From the NCBI GenBank assembly GCA_030633225.1, contig DAOVTF010000121.1, forward strand, positions 1 through 6,592: a DNA stretch of 6,592 nt. The letters are read 5' to 3'. Of this stretch, positions 1 through 5,531 are shown in pieces (the stretch's first letter is position 1; each line of letters begins with the position of its first letter). The notes beneath the pieces were generated by a model. The model worked only from the letters and a program-made list of their open reading frames with translations, was not told the DNA's origin and did no database searches. This stretch comes from Flavobacteriaceae bacterium. Its GTDB lineage: Bacteria; Bacteroidota; Bacteroidia; Flavobacteriales; Flavobacteriaceae. The position numbers and the translations under genes are program-made.

Positions 1-217
1 TATCGCCCCTCAAACAGCTTTCGGACAGTTTTTAGCTAGCATAGTGATGATTTTAGGTTACGGAATAATAGCTATTCCAACAGGAATTGTTACCTCTGAA
101 TTCACTAAACAATCTACATCAAAAATACATACAAATACAAAATCTTGTCCAAGTTGTTCATCAGACCACCACCAAGATCTAGCAGAGTATTGCCATGATT
201 GCGGATCTAAATTATAA
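1..217 (+). CDS. Voltage-gated-type ion channel, C-terminal end (5' truncated by window edge)
   Basis: Only the last 71 codons are present, read from base 2 to the TAA at 215-217. The fragment opens with IAPQTAFGQF. In the bacterial six-transmembrane potassium/ion channel family this stretch directly follows the pore selectivity filter, which lies outside the window. Residues 10-31 of the fragment are a continuous hydrophobic helix with glycines and a proline (GYGIIAIPTGIV), matching the pore-lining S6 helix, so this is an inner-membrane protein. After a short polar linker the cytoplasmic tail has two Cys pairs, C49-x2-C52 and C64-x2-C67, spaced like a small zinc ribbon. Ion selectivity cannot be judged because the filter is missing; potassium is the usual annotation. 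The thioesterase gene starts 15 bp downstream on the same strand with no terminator between, suggesting co-transcription. The family call is recognition from a short fragment; the zinc-ribbon reading is inference from Cys spacing. Confidence 0.82.
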   Translation, partial: IAPQTAFGQFLASIVMILGYGIIAIPTGIVTSEFTKQSTSKIHTNTKSCPSCSSDHHQDLAEYCHDCGSKL

Positions 218-232
218 TTTCAGCTATTCTTA

Positions 233-649
233 ATGAGCGCTAAAGCACCTATTTATTCAGTTTCATTTCAACATTCGTTTAATGTTCAAACCAAGCACCT
301 TGATAAATTAAATCATGTAAACAATGTTGTTTATTTACAATGGGTAAATGATATTGCAGAAAAACACTGGAATATTTTATCAAATGATTCAATCAATAAA
401 AATTATTACTGGGTGGCAATCAGACACGAAATTGATTATTTAAATCAAGCATTTTTAGAAGACGAAATTACAGTTTATACATGGGTAGGCGAATCAAAAG
501 GTGTAAAATCAATACGACATGTACATATTTACAATGAGGAAATCTTGCTAGCCAAAGCACAATCAACCTGGTGTTTAATTGATGCTAAAACAAATAAACT
601 AACAAGAATCAAGCAAGATATTTTAGATCTTATAAGCGTAAAAAAATAA
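233..649 (+). CDS. Acyl-CoA thioesterase, hotdog fold (4HBT/YbgC-like)
   Basis: The 138-residue product has the usual length of single-domain hotdog thioesterases, which hydrolyse acyl-CoA (or acyl-ACP) thioesters in the cytoplasm. The family signature is at residues 22-37: Asp24 in the position of the catalytic acid, followed by NHVNNVVYLQW (27-37), which begins the central hotdog helix. Residues 62-86 (RHEIDYL, then DEITVYTWV) match the second conserved block, and STWCLIDAKT (111-120) the last strand. The preferred start is the ATG at 233: it leaves about 20 residues before the motif, as expected. No Shine-Dalgarno is visible, which is normal for Bacteroidota. It lies 15 bp after the ion channel gene and probably shares its transcript. 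The physiological substrate cannot be told from sequence, and a functional link to the channel is not implied. Confidence 0.85.
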   Translation: MSAKAPIYSVSFQHSFNVQTKHLDKLNHVNNVVYLQWVNDIAEKHWNILSNDSINKNYYWVAIRHEIDYLNQAFLEDEITVYTWVGESKGVKSIRHVHIYNEEILLAKAQSTWCLIDAKTNKLTRIKQDILDLISVKK

Positions 650-659
650 TTGATTTTTT
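641..659. terminator. Possible weak bidirectional terminator between convergent genes
   Basis: A perfect 7-bp A/T-only inverted repeat (AAAAAAT at 641-647, ATTTTTT at 653-659) with a 5-nt loop spans the stop codons of the thioesterase gene and of the minus-strand small protein gene. Its position between convergent genes and the flanking A/T runs fit a terminator, but with no G-C pairs the stem is weak and could arise by chance in DNA this AT-rich. Confidence 0.28.
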
Positions 660-792
660 AGTTTTCTTTCTTTTTACCACCATACATTAAAGCCAATAAT
701 GCTATTATTAGTCCTAAAAAAACGACAAACATAAAAATAGCACCAATAATTCCATAATTCCAATTAAATAATGGTAAAGCCAAGTTAATCAT
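658..792 (-). CDS. Small single-span membrane protein, 44 aa
   Basis: On the minus strand an ATG at 792-790 opens a 44-codon frame ending with TAA at 660-658. The product begins MINLALPLFNWNYGIIGAIF, continues as an unbroken hydrophobic stretch (about residues 14-36, rich in Ile, Leu, Val, Gly and Ala) and ends in a short basic tail, GGKKKEN. This is the layout of a one-helix inner-membrane protein, with the Lys-rich C-terminus predicted on the cytoplasmic side. Support for a real gene comes from a perfect TAnnTTTG -7 box at 834-827, which would give a leader of roughly 30 nt, and from its neat fit between the thioesterase stop and the divergent typA gene. I do not recognise a characterised family, and no function can be assigned. 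Confidence 0.72.
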   Translation of the reverse strand: MINLALPLFNWNYGIIGAIFMFVVFLGLIIALLALMYGGKKKEN

Positions 793-826
793 AATCAATT
801 ATATTTTAAATAGTTACATTAGAACA

Positions 827-834
827 CAAATATA
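827..834 (-). promoter_or_regulatory. Bacteroidota -7 box for the 44-aa membrane protein gene
   Basis: Read on the minus strand this is TATATTTG, a perfect match to the TAnnTTTG -7 element of Flavobacterium and Bacteroides primary-sigma promoters. It lies 34 nt before the ATG at 792. No clear TTG -33 element is seen at the usual spacing. Confidence 0.55.
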
Positions 835-910
835 TATTAACTGTTTAAAAAAATAACTGACAAATATCATTTTACAAAATATTTATCCTTATAAATCAAA
901 ATAAAACAAC

Positions 911-918
911 TATTTTTG
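911..918 (+). promoter_or_regulatory. Bacteroidota -7 box for typA
   Basis: TATTTTTG is a perfect TAnnTTTG match ending 21 nt before the ATG at 940, so transcription should begin near 922-925 with a leader of about 15-18 nt. The last three bases of the box are the TTG that would otherwise be read as an upstream start codon for typA. A -33 TTG is not evident. Confidence 0.62.
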
Positions 919-939
919 CACTTTCAAAAAATTAAGAAT

Positions 940-2709
940 ATGGAATCCATTAGAAACATAGCAATTATTGCCCACGTTGATCACGGAAAAACAACTTTGG
1001 TTGATAAAATTATCGATCAAGCAAAAATATTAGATGAAAGAAAAGTAAGAACAGAGTTGTTATTAGACAGCAATGATCTGGAACGTGAAAGAGGGATAAC
1101 AATTTTATCAAAAAATGTTTCGATAAATTATAATGGTGTAAAGATCAATGTAATTGATACACCTGGCCATGCCGATTTTGGTGGTGAGGTTGAGCGTGTT
1201 TTAAAAATGGCCGATGGTGTTTTATTATTAGTAGATGCTTTTGAAGGTCCTATGCCTCAAACTCGTTTTGTTTTAAGCAAAGCACTTGAATTGGGTTTAA
1301 TGCCAATTGTAGTTGTTAATAAAGTTGATAAAGAAAACTGTACTCCTGATTTAGTTCATGAAAAAGTTTTTGATTTGATGTTTGCTCTTGATGCTACCGA
1401 AGAACAGTTAGAATTTGATACCATTTACGGTTCTGCTAAAAATGGATGGATGAATACCGATTGGAAAAATGAAACAGATAACATTATTCCTTTATTAGAT
1501 TCAATTATTAAAAATATCCCTGAAGCTCCATATAGAGAAGGATTTAGTCAAATGCAAATAACTTCTTTAGACTTTTCATCTTTTACTGGTAGAATTGCCA
1601 TTGGAAGAGTTTTTAGAGGTGATTTAGAAGAAGGAAAGGATTATATGCTTTGTAAAGCAGATGGGTCTACAAAAAAAGTTAGAATTAAAGAATTACATAC
1701 TTTCGAAGGTTTAGGCAAGGCTAAAACATCAGAGGTCAGAAGTGGTGATATTTGTGCTATAACCGGAATTGAAGGCTTTGAAATTGGTGATACCATTGCC
1801 GATTTAGAAAACCCAGAAGCCTTACCAAGAATTGAAGTTGACAAACCAACCATGAGCATGTTGTTTACCATAAATAATTCTCCGTTTTTTGGTAAAGAAG
1901 GTAAATTTGTTACTTCTCGTCACCTACGTGACAGATTGTTTAAAGAAACTGAAAAGAATTTGGCCTTAAAAGTTCAGGAAACAGATAGTGAAGATAAGTT
2001 TATAGTATTTGGTAGAGGTATTCTTCATTTATCGGTTTTAATTGAAACGATGCGTAGAGAAGGTTACGAGTTACAGGTAGGAAGACCAAAAGTGATATTT
2101 AAAGATATTGATGGCGTAAAATCAGAACCCTTTGAAACTTTAGTAATTGATGTACCTGAAGAAGTTTCAAGTAAAGCAATTAATTTGGTAACACTACGTA
2201 AAGGTGATTTACATGTAATGGAACCAAAAGGTGATTTACAACATTTAGAATTTGATATTCCTTCTCGTGGATTAATTGGTTTGCGAAATAAAATTCTAAC
2301 TGCAACTCAAGGTGGAGCAATTATAAATCACCGTCTAAGAGGATACGATGCTTTTAAAGGAGAACTTAGCGATGTTGTAAACGGAGCACTGGTTTCTGCT
2401 GAAGCAGGCAAAGCAACGGCTTATTCTATTGATAAATTAGGTGATAGAGGAATTTTCTTTATAGATATAAATCAAGAAATTTATAAAGGACAAGTGGTAG
2501 GTGAGAACAATAGACAAGAAGATATGGGTATTAACTTGACAAAAGGTAAAAAACTTACAAACGTTAGAAAATCTGGTACGGATACTGCCGTAAATATAGC
2601 TCCCAAAAAAGAATTTTCTTTAGAGGAATGTATGGAGTATATCAAAGATGATGAATATTTAGAGGTTACACCTTTAAATTTAAGAATGAGAAAAATTGAA
2701 TTTAGATAG
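940..2709 (+). CDS. typA: Ribosome-associated translational GTPase TypA/BipA
   Basis: TypA/BipA is a translation-factor GTPase related to EF-G and LepA that binds the 70S ribosome and aids ribosome assembly and growth under cold or other stress. From ATG 940 the product has 589 residues. GTPase motifs are intact: G1 AHVDHGKT (11-18), G2 around RGITI (51-55), G3 DTPGH with the catalytic His77 (73-77), G4 NKVD (127-130) and G5 SAK (165-167). The beta-barrel domain II, the EF-G III- and V-like domains, and the TypA-specific C-terminal domain follow, the last including the conserved [13 protein letters not shown]. The frame can be extended 8 codons to a TTG at 916, but that TTG sits inside the -7 box, and the family normally begins about five residues before [13 protein letters not shown], so ATG 940 is chosen. 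The C-terminus stops at RMRKIEFR, roughly 14 residues short of the E. coli protein's basic tail. No clear terminator follows the gene. Confidence 0.97.
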   Translation: MESIRNIAIIAHVDHGKTTLVDKIIDQAKILDERKVRTELLLDSNDLERERGITILSKNVSINYNGVKINVIDTPGHADFGGEVERVLKMADGVLLLVDAFEGPMPQTRFVLSKALELGLMPIVVVNKVDKENCTPDLVHEKVFDLMFALDATEEQLEFDTIYGSAKNGWMNTDWKNETDNIIPLLDSIIKNIPEAPYREGFSQMQITSLDFSSFTGRIAIGRVFRGDLEEGKDYMLCKADGSTKKVRIKELHTFEGLGKAKTSEVRSGDICAITGIEGFEIGDTIADLENPEALPRIEVDKPTMSMLFTINNSPFFGKEGKFVTSRHLRDRLFKETEKNLALKVQETDSEDKFIVFGRGILHLSVLIETMRREGYELQVGRPKVIFKDIDGVKSEPFETLVIDVPEEVSSKAINLVTLRKGDLHVMEPKGDLQHLEFDIPSRGLIGLRNKILTATQGGAIINHRLRGYDAFKGELSDVVNGALVSAEAGKATAYSIDKLGDRGIFFIDINQEIYKGQVVGENNRQEDMGINLTKGKKLTNVRKSGTDTAVNIAPKKEFSLEECMEYIKDDEYLEVTPLNLRMRKIEFR

Positions 2710-2822
2710 CATCTTTATTAAAATTCATAGTAAATATTTAAACATTTGTTAATTTTAGATTTACTTGTTTTAAAAAAAGATTAAAATTGTAAATTGCGAA
2801 TCATTTATAAAAAATTCAGATA

Positions 2823-3767
2823 ATGAAATTGAAATATATATTTCTTCTATTATTAACAGTTGCAATCTTTTCATGTAGCGATGATGACGAAGATGAAAAA
2901 GATAATCACGATCCGGTAGCTCAAGCAATTATTGATGATGAATTGCTTGTTGAATTTTTACAAACTCATTATTTAAATACAGATAAAAGAGTTGATACCA
3001 TTTTAAATAATGAAATTCCGTTATATGATCAGGTAGAGATTGAAGATGTTACTATTGATGAAATTAAATACAAGTTATATTATTACACTGACTTTAAAGG
3101 ATTAGGAAATAGTCCTTCACGTTATGACTCTATTCAATCTACGTATCAAGGGTTTTTATTAGACAGTACAAAATTTGATGAAAACTTAAGCTTTACTTCT
3201 TCGAAATCATGGTTATCATTACGTAGTACAATTCTTGGTTGGCAATTTGGATTCCCATTTTATCAAGAAGGTGAAGTAGTAATTTTCCCTGATGAATCTT
3301 TTGGTTATGAAAATACTGGTAAAGGAATTCTTTTTATGCCGTCAGGATTAGCTTATGGAAATAACCCTAGAGGATTGATTCCAGTAAATGGAATTCTTTA
3401 TTTTTATATTGAGCTTGGAGCGGTTAGATTTATTGACACAGACAATGATTTGGTAATCGATTCCAAAGAAGATCTTGATGGTGATAATGATATTTTAAAT
3501 GATGATACAGATGAAGATGGTGTACCAAATTATGCAGACATCGACGATGATGGTGATAGGGTTTTAACAAGAGATGAAGATATAAATAACGACGGTAGTC
3601 CAATTTTTGATGATACAGATGGTGATGGTATTTATAATTATTTGGATAATGATGATGATGGTGATGGCAAACTAACAATAGATGAAGATGCTGACGGAGA
3701 TGGTGACCCAACTAATGATGATACTGATAATGATGGAATACCAAATTATCTTGATTCAGATAGCTAA
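2823..3767 (+). CDS. Predicted surface lipoprotein: FKBP-type peptidyl-prolyl isomerase with acidic calcium-binding-type repeats
   Basis: The 314-residue product starts with a lipoprotein signal peptide (lipobox IFSC, lipidated Cys18). SDDDE follows the Cys directly, closely matching the export signals described for surface lipoproteins in Bacteroides fragilis and Flavobacterium johnsoniae, so an outer-membrane, cell-surface location is inferred. Residues about 82-199 form an FKBP domain, which catalyses cis-trans isomerisation of X-Pro bonds. Counterparts of FKBP12 active-site residues are visible: Phe118-Asp119, Ile137, Trp140, Tyr178 (in GLAYG), Ile186 and Phe194. An insert of about 12 residues (155-166) precedes the [12 protein letters not shown] strand. 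Residues 204-314 are Asp/Asn/Gly-rich DxDxDG repeats like thrombospondin type-3 or EF-hand-like loops, expected to bind calcium. FKBP lipoproteins such as gliding protein GldI are known in this family, but the repeat tail differs, so gldI is not assigned. The gene stands 113 bp after typA and ends before a strong terminator. Confidence 0.88.
   Translation: MKLKYIFLLLLTVAIFSCSDDDEDEKDNHDPVAQAIIDDELLVEFLQTHYLNTDKRVDTILNNEIPLYDQVEIEDVTIDEIKYKLYYYTDFKGLGNSPSRYDSIQSTYQGFLLDSTKFDENLSFTSSKSWLSLRSTILGWQFGFPFYQEGEVVIFPDESFGYENTGKGILFMPSGLAYGNNPRGLIPVNGILYFYIELGAVRFIDTDNDLVIDSKEDLDGDNDILNDDTDEDGVPNYADIDDDGDRVLTRDEDINNDGSPIFDDTDGDGIYNYLDNDDDGDGKLTIDEDADGDGDPTNDDTDNDGIPNYLDSDS
3504..3764 (+). repeat. Coding tandem repeat, 108-bp (36-codon) unit, about 2.4 copies
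   Basis: Within the lipoprotein tail, DTD starts recur at residues 228, 264 and 300, exactly 36 codons apart. Units run 3504-3611, 3612-3719 and a partial 3720-3764. Each unit has D-T-D-x-D-G-x-x-N-Y, then D-D-D-G-D, L-T-x-D-E-D and a second D-G element. A shorter related segment with its DTD at residue 205 precedes them. The DNA copies have diverged clearly, so the duplication is old and kept at protein level. Confidence 0.7.
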
Positions 3768-3811
3768 TTGAATATTTGAAATTAAACAATATAATTTTTT
3801 ACTTATAAAAT

Positions 3812-3850
3812 AAATCTTCTAGAATAGTATTTCTAGGAGATTTTTGTTTT
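3812..3850 (+). terminator. Intrinsic terminator after the FKBP lipoprotein gene
   Basis: A 13-bp stem pairs 3812-3824 with 3831-3843 around a 6-nt loop; one T-G wobble (3818-3837) is the only imperfection. The descending arm runs into a T-rich tail (3841-3850, TTTTTGTTTT). It lies 45 bp after the lipoprotein stop and separates this unit from the DUF1059 gene. It is the clearest terminator in the window. Confidence 0.8.
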
Positions 3851-3949
3851 ACATAATTGTAGTCAATTAGAAAATTAACAGATTTATTGTATTTTAGACA
3901 AAACCAACTAAACTCAAAAGTATAATTTTAACCTTAAAAATCGTTAAAC

Positions 3950-4183
3950 ATGAAAACAATGACTTGTAAACAATTGGGTGGAGTATGTGATAAAGAATTT
4001 AATGCCAATAGTTTTGAAGAAATAGCAGAAATGAGCAAAAAGCATGGAATGGAAATGTTTCAAGCAAAAGATAAAGATCATCTAAAAGCTATGGATGATA
4101 TGCAACAATTAATGAAGTCACCAGAAACTATGAAAGAGTGGTTTGAAAATAAAAAGAGAGAATTTAATGCATTATCTGATTGA
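3950..4183 (+). CDS. Small DUF1059-type protein
   Basis: The 77-residue product begins MKTMTCKQLGGVCDKEF. The Cys6 and Cys13 positions and the following acidic helix (SFEEIAEMSKKHG, 21-33) match the N-terminal half of DUF1059, a widespread family of small cytoplasmic proteins with no established function. Residues 34-77 form a charged, Met- and Lys-rich, probably helical tail (DDMQQLMKSPETMKEWFENK) that extends past the short DUF1059 core. No signal peptide or membrane segment is present. The ATG at 3950 is the only sensible start; TGA is followed at once by an in-frame TAA. It sits alone between a strong upstream terminator and a convergent desulfurase gene, so it is probably monocistronic. 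Its promoter was not firmly located. The two Cys could bind metal or be redox-active, but this is conjecture. Confidence 0.82.
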   Translation: MKTMTCKQLGGVCDKEFNANSFEEIAEMSKKHGMEMFQAKDKDHLKAMDDMQQLMKSPETMKEWFENKKREFNALSD

Positions 4184-4233
4184 TAAATTGTTGATATTTT
4201 AGAAATCATAAGATGAATAAAATAAGGGGTTAC

Positions 4234-4257
4234 ATCATTAATAAGATAATGATTTTT
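4234..4257. terminator. Probable terminator between DUF1059 gene and convergent cysteine desulfurase gene
   Basis: A perfect 7-bp inverted repeat (ATCATTA at 4234-4240, TAATGAT at 4247-4253) with a 6-nt loop is followed by T residues through 4257. It falls just before the minus-strand desulfurase stop (4258-4256), so it could serve either direction. The stem has only one G-C pair and is weak. Confidence 0.42.
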
Positions 4258-5392
4258 ACTTGATAACTTCTCTTAAAACCTCAATTACAATATCCACTTC
4301 CTTTATAGTATTATAAATACTAAATGAAAATCTAACCGAAGTTTTTTTTGCTTCATTTTCAGTTAAAATAGTATTTAAAACATGAGAGCCTTTATTACTA
4401 CCACTTTGGCAAGCCGAACCACCTGAGGCTGCAATACCTTTAAGATCTAAGTTAAATAACAGCATTGGTATTTCTTTATCAAAGCGAACATTTAAAATAT
4501 GATAGGCACTTTTATTTAAATTATTTGAAAGTCCGTTAAATTCAATCGTAGGAAAGCTTTTTTTCAACTGATCTATAAAATATTGCTTCAAATTTGTAAT
4601 ATATTTTTTATCTTTTTCATAGTTTTTGGTAGCAATATTAAATGCCTTTTCCATACCAACAATACTATGGATATTTTCAGTACCTGCCCTTGCTCCTCTT
4701 TCTTGTTCACCACCATGTAAAATTGGTTTGATTCCAAAACCTTTTTTTATTACTGCAAAACCAACCCCTTTAGGACCATGAAATTTATGTGCACTAGCAG
4801 CAATAAAATCAATAGGGCTTTTTTGTAAATCAATTTCAACGTGTGTTATACCTTGAACCGTATCCGAATGAAATAAAGTCTTGTTAACTTTACAAATGGC
4901 AATTACTTTATTGATATCTAAAATATTTCCAGTTTCATTATTAACCTGCATTAAACTAACCAAGGTTTTCAATGTTGAGTTCTTTAATAGGGTTTCTAAA
5001 TGTTCTAGATCAATTTCTCCATTTTCATTTACTTCAACATAATCTATTTGAACAGAATATTCATTCTCTAATACATTCATTGTATGCAAAATTGCATGAT
5101 GTTCAATTCTAGATGTTATAATTCTTTGGACACCTAAATTGTTGACAGCATTGAATAAAATTAGGTTATCGGCTTCACTTCCACCCGCTGTGAAAACAAT
5201 CTCCGACGCTGAACAATTTAACATTTTAGCGATTGACTTTCTAGATTTTTCAACCAAAGTCTTGGCACTTCTTCCAAATTGATGTGTAGAAGAGGGGTTT
5301 CCAAAAGTAGTATTCATTGTTTGTGTTACAATGTCAATTACCTCCTTGTTAATTGGAGTTGTAGCAGCATTATCAAAGTATATTTTTTGCAT
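4256..5392 (-). CDS. Cysteine desulfurase, NifS/IscS-like (PLP-dependent class V aminotransferase fold)
   Basis: The enzyme removes sulfur from L-cysteine to give alanine and a Cys-bound persulfide, donated to Fe-S cluster assembly, tRNA thiolation or other cytoplasmic sulfur acceptors. From ATG 5392-5390 the product has 378 residues and opens with the family start YFDNAATTPI (5-14). Other signatures are GGSEADN (70-76), IEHHAI (96-101, PLP-stacking His), SDTVQ with Asp177 contacting the PLP ring nitrogen, the PLP Schiff-base Lys203 in SAHKFHGPKG, the HGGEQERGARAGTEN block (226-240), the active-site Cys328 in SGGSACQSGS, and Arg354 (VRFSFS) in the substrate carboxylate position. The frame extends 16 codons upstream to 5440, but that ATG lies upstream of the -7 box and would add a non-family leader. 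No iscU, iscA or suf gene adjoins, so the sulfur acceptor is unknown. It is divergent from the M16 peptidase gene. Confidence 0.94.
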   Translation of the reverse strand: MQKIYFDNAATTPINKEVIDIVTQTMNTTFGNPSSTHQFGRSAKTLVEKSRKSIAKMLNCSASEIVFTAGGSEADNLILFNAVNNLGVQRIITSRIEHHAILHTMNVLENEYSVQIDYVEVNENGEIDLEHLETLLKNSTLKTLVSLMQVNNETGNILDINKVIAICKVNKTLFHSDTVQGITHVEIDLQKSPIDFIAASAHKFHGPKGVGFAVIKKGFGIKPILHGGEQERGARAGTENIHSIVGMEKAFNIATKNYEKDKKYITNLKQYFIDQLKKSFPTIEFNGLSNNLNKSAYHILNVRFDKEIPMLLFNLDLKGIAASGGSACQSGSNKGSHVLNTILTENEAKKTSVRFSFSIYNTIKEVDIVIEVLREVIK

Positions 5393-5396
5393 AAAA

Positions 5397-5404
5397 CAAA
5401 TATA
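5397..5404 (-). promoter_or_regulatory. -7 box of the cysteine desulfurase gene, 4 nt before its ATG
   Basis: On the minus strand the bases read TATATTTG, a perfect TAnnTTTG match, separated from the ATG at 5392 by TTTT. Transcription from this box would begin at or within a few bases of the start codon, giving a leaderless or nearly leaderless mRNA. The -33 TTG element is not clearly present. Confidence 0.5.
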
Positions 5405-5497
5405 ATTATTTTTTAGGTTTTTAAATCTAAACCATTTCAATTATTCAACTTTCAAAGTTAAATATAGTAGGTATTTGATTAAATATTTAAAAATTGG

Positions 5498-5505
5498 TAT
5501 CTTGC
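5498..5505 (+). promoter_or_regulatory. Weak candidate promoter for the M16 peptidase gene
   Basis: TATCTTGC loosely resembles the -7 box (TA matches, TTTG degenerate), with TTTG at 5474-5477 placed 20 nt upstream as a possible -33 element. A start near 5510 would leave a leader of about 20 nt before ATG 5532. The box is imperfect, so this is tentative. Confidence 0.3.
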
Positions 5506-5531
5506 TGTGCATAACTCTAACAATTAATTTT

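Noticed and set aside
1641..1871. Minus-strand open frame of 76 codons
   Set aside because: It lies wholly inside typA, antisense to well-conserved domains; its product has no recognisable features.
2782..2797. Candidate -7 box (TAAAATTG or TAAATTGC) upstream of the FKBP lipoprotein gene
   Set aside because: Both are imperfect, and they overlap in very AT-rich DNA; the lipoprotein could also be reached by read-through from typA, so no promoter is called.
3430..3711. Minus-strand open frame of 93 codons, extremely His/Leu/Tyr-rich
   Set aside because: The His richness is the reverse reading of the Asp codons (GAT/ATC) in the calcium-type repeats; it is a shadow of the lipoprotein tail.
3890..3897. 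Candidate -7 box TATTTTAG upstream of the DUF1059 gene
   Set aside because: It has one mismatch to the consensus and no -33 TTG at the right spacing; too weak to list, although the strong terminator upstream means a promoter must lie somewhere in 3850-3949.
5393..5440. Sixteen-codon N-terminal extension of the cysteine desulfurase from an ATG at 5440
   Set aside because: The extension spans the -7 box and has no counterpart in the family, whose members start a few residues before YFDNAATT.
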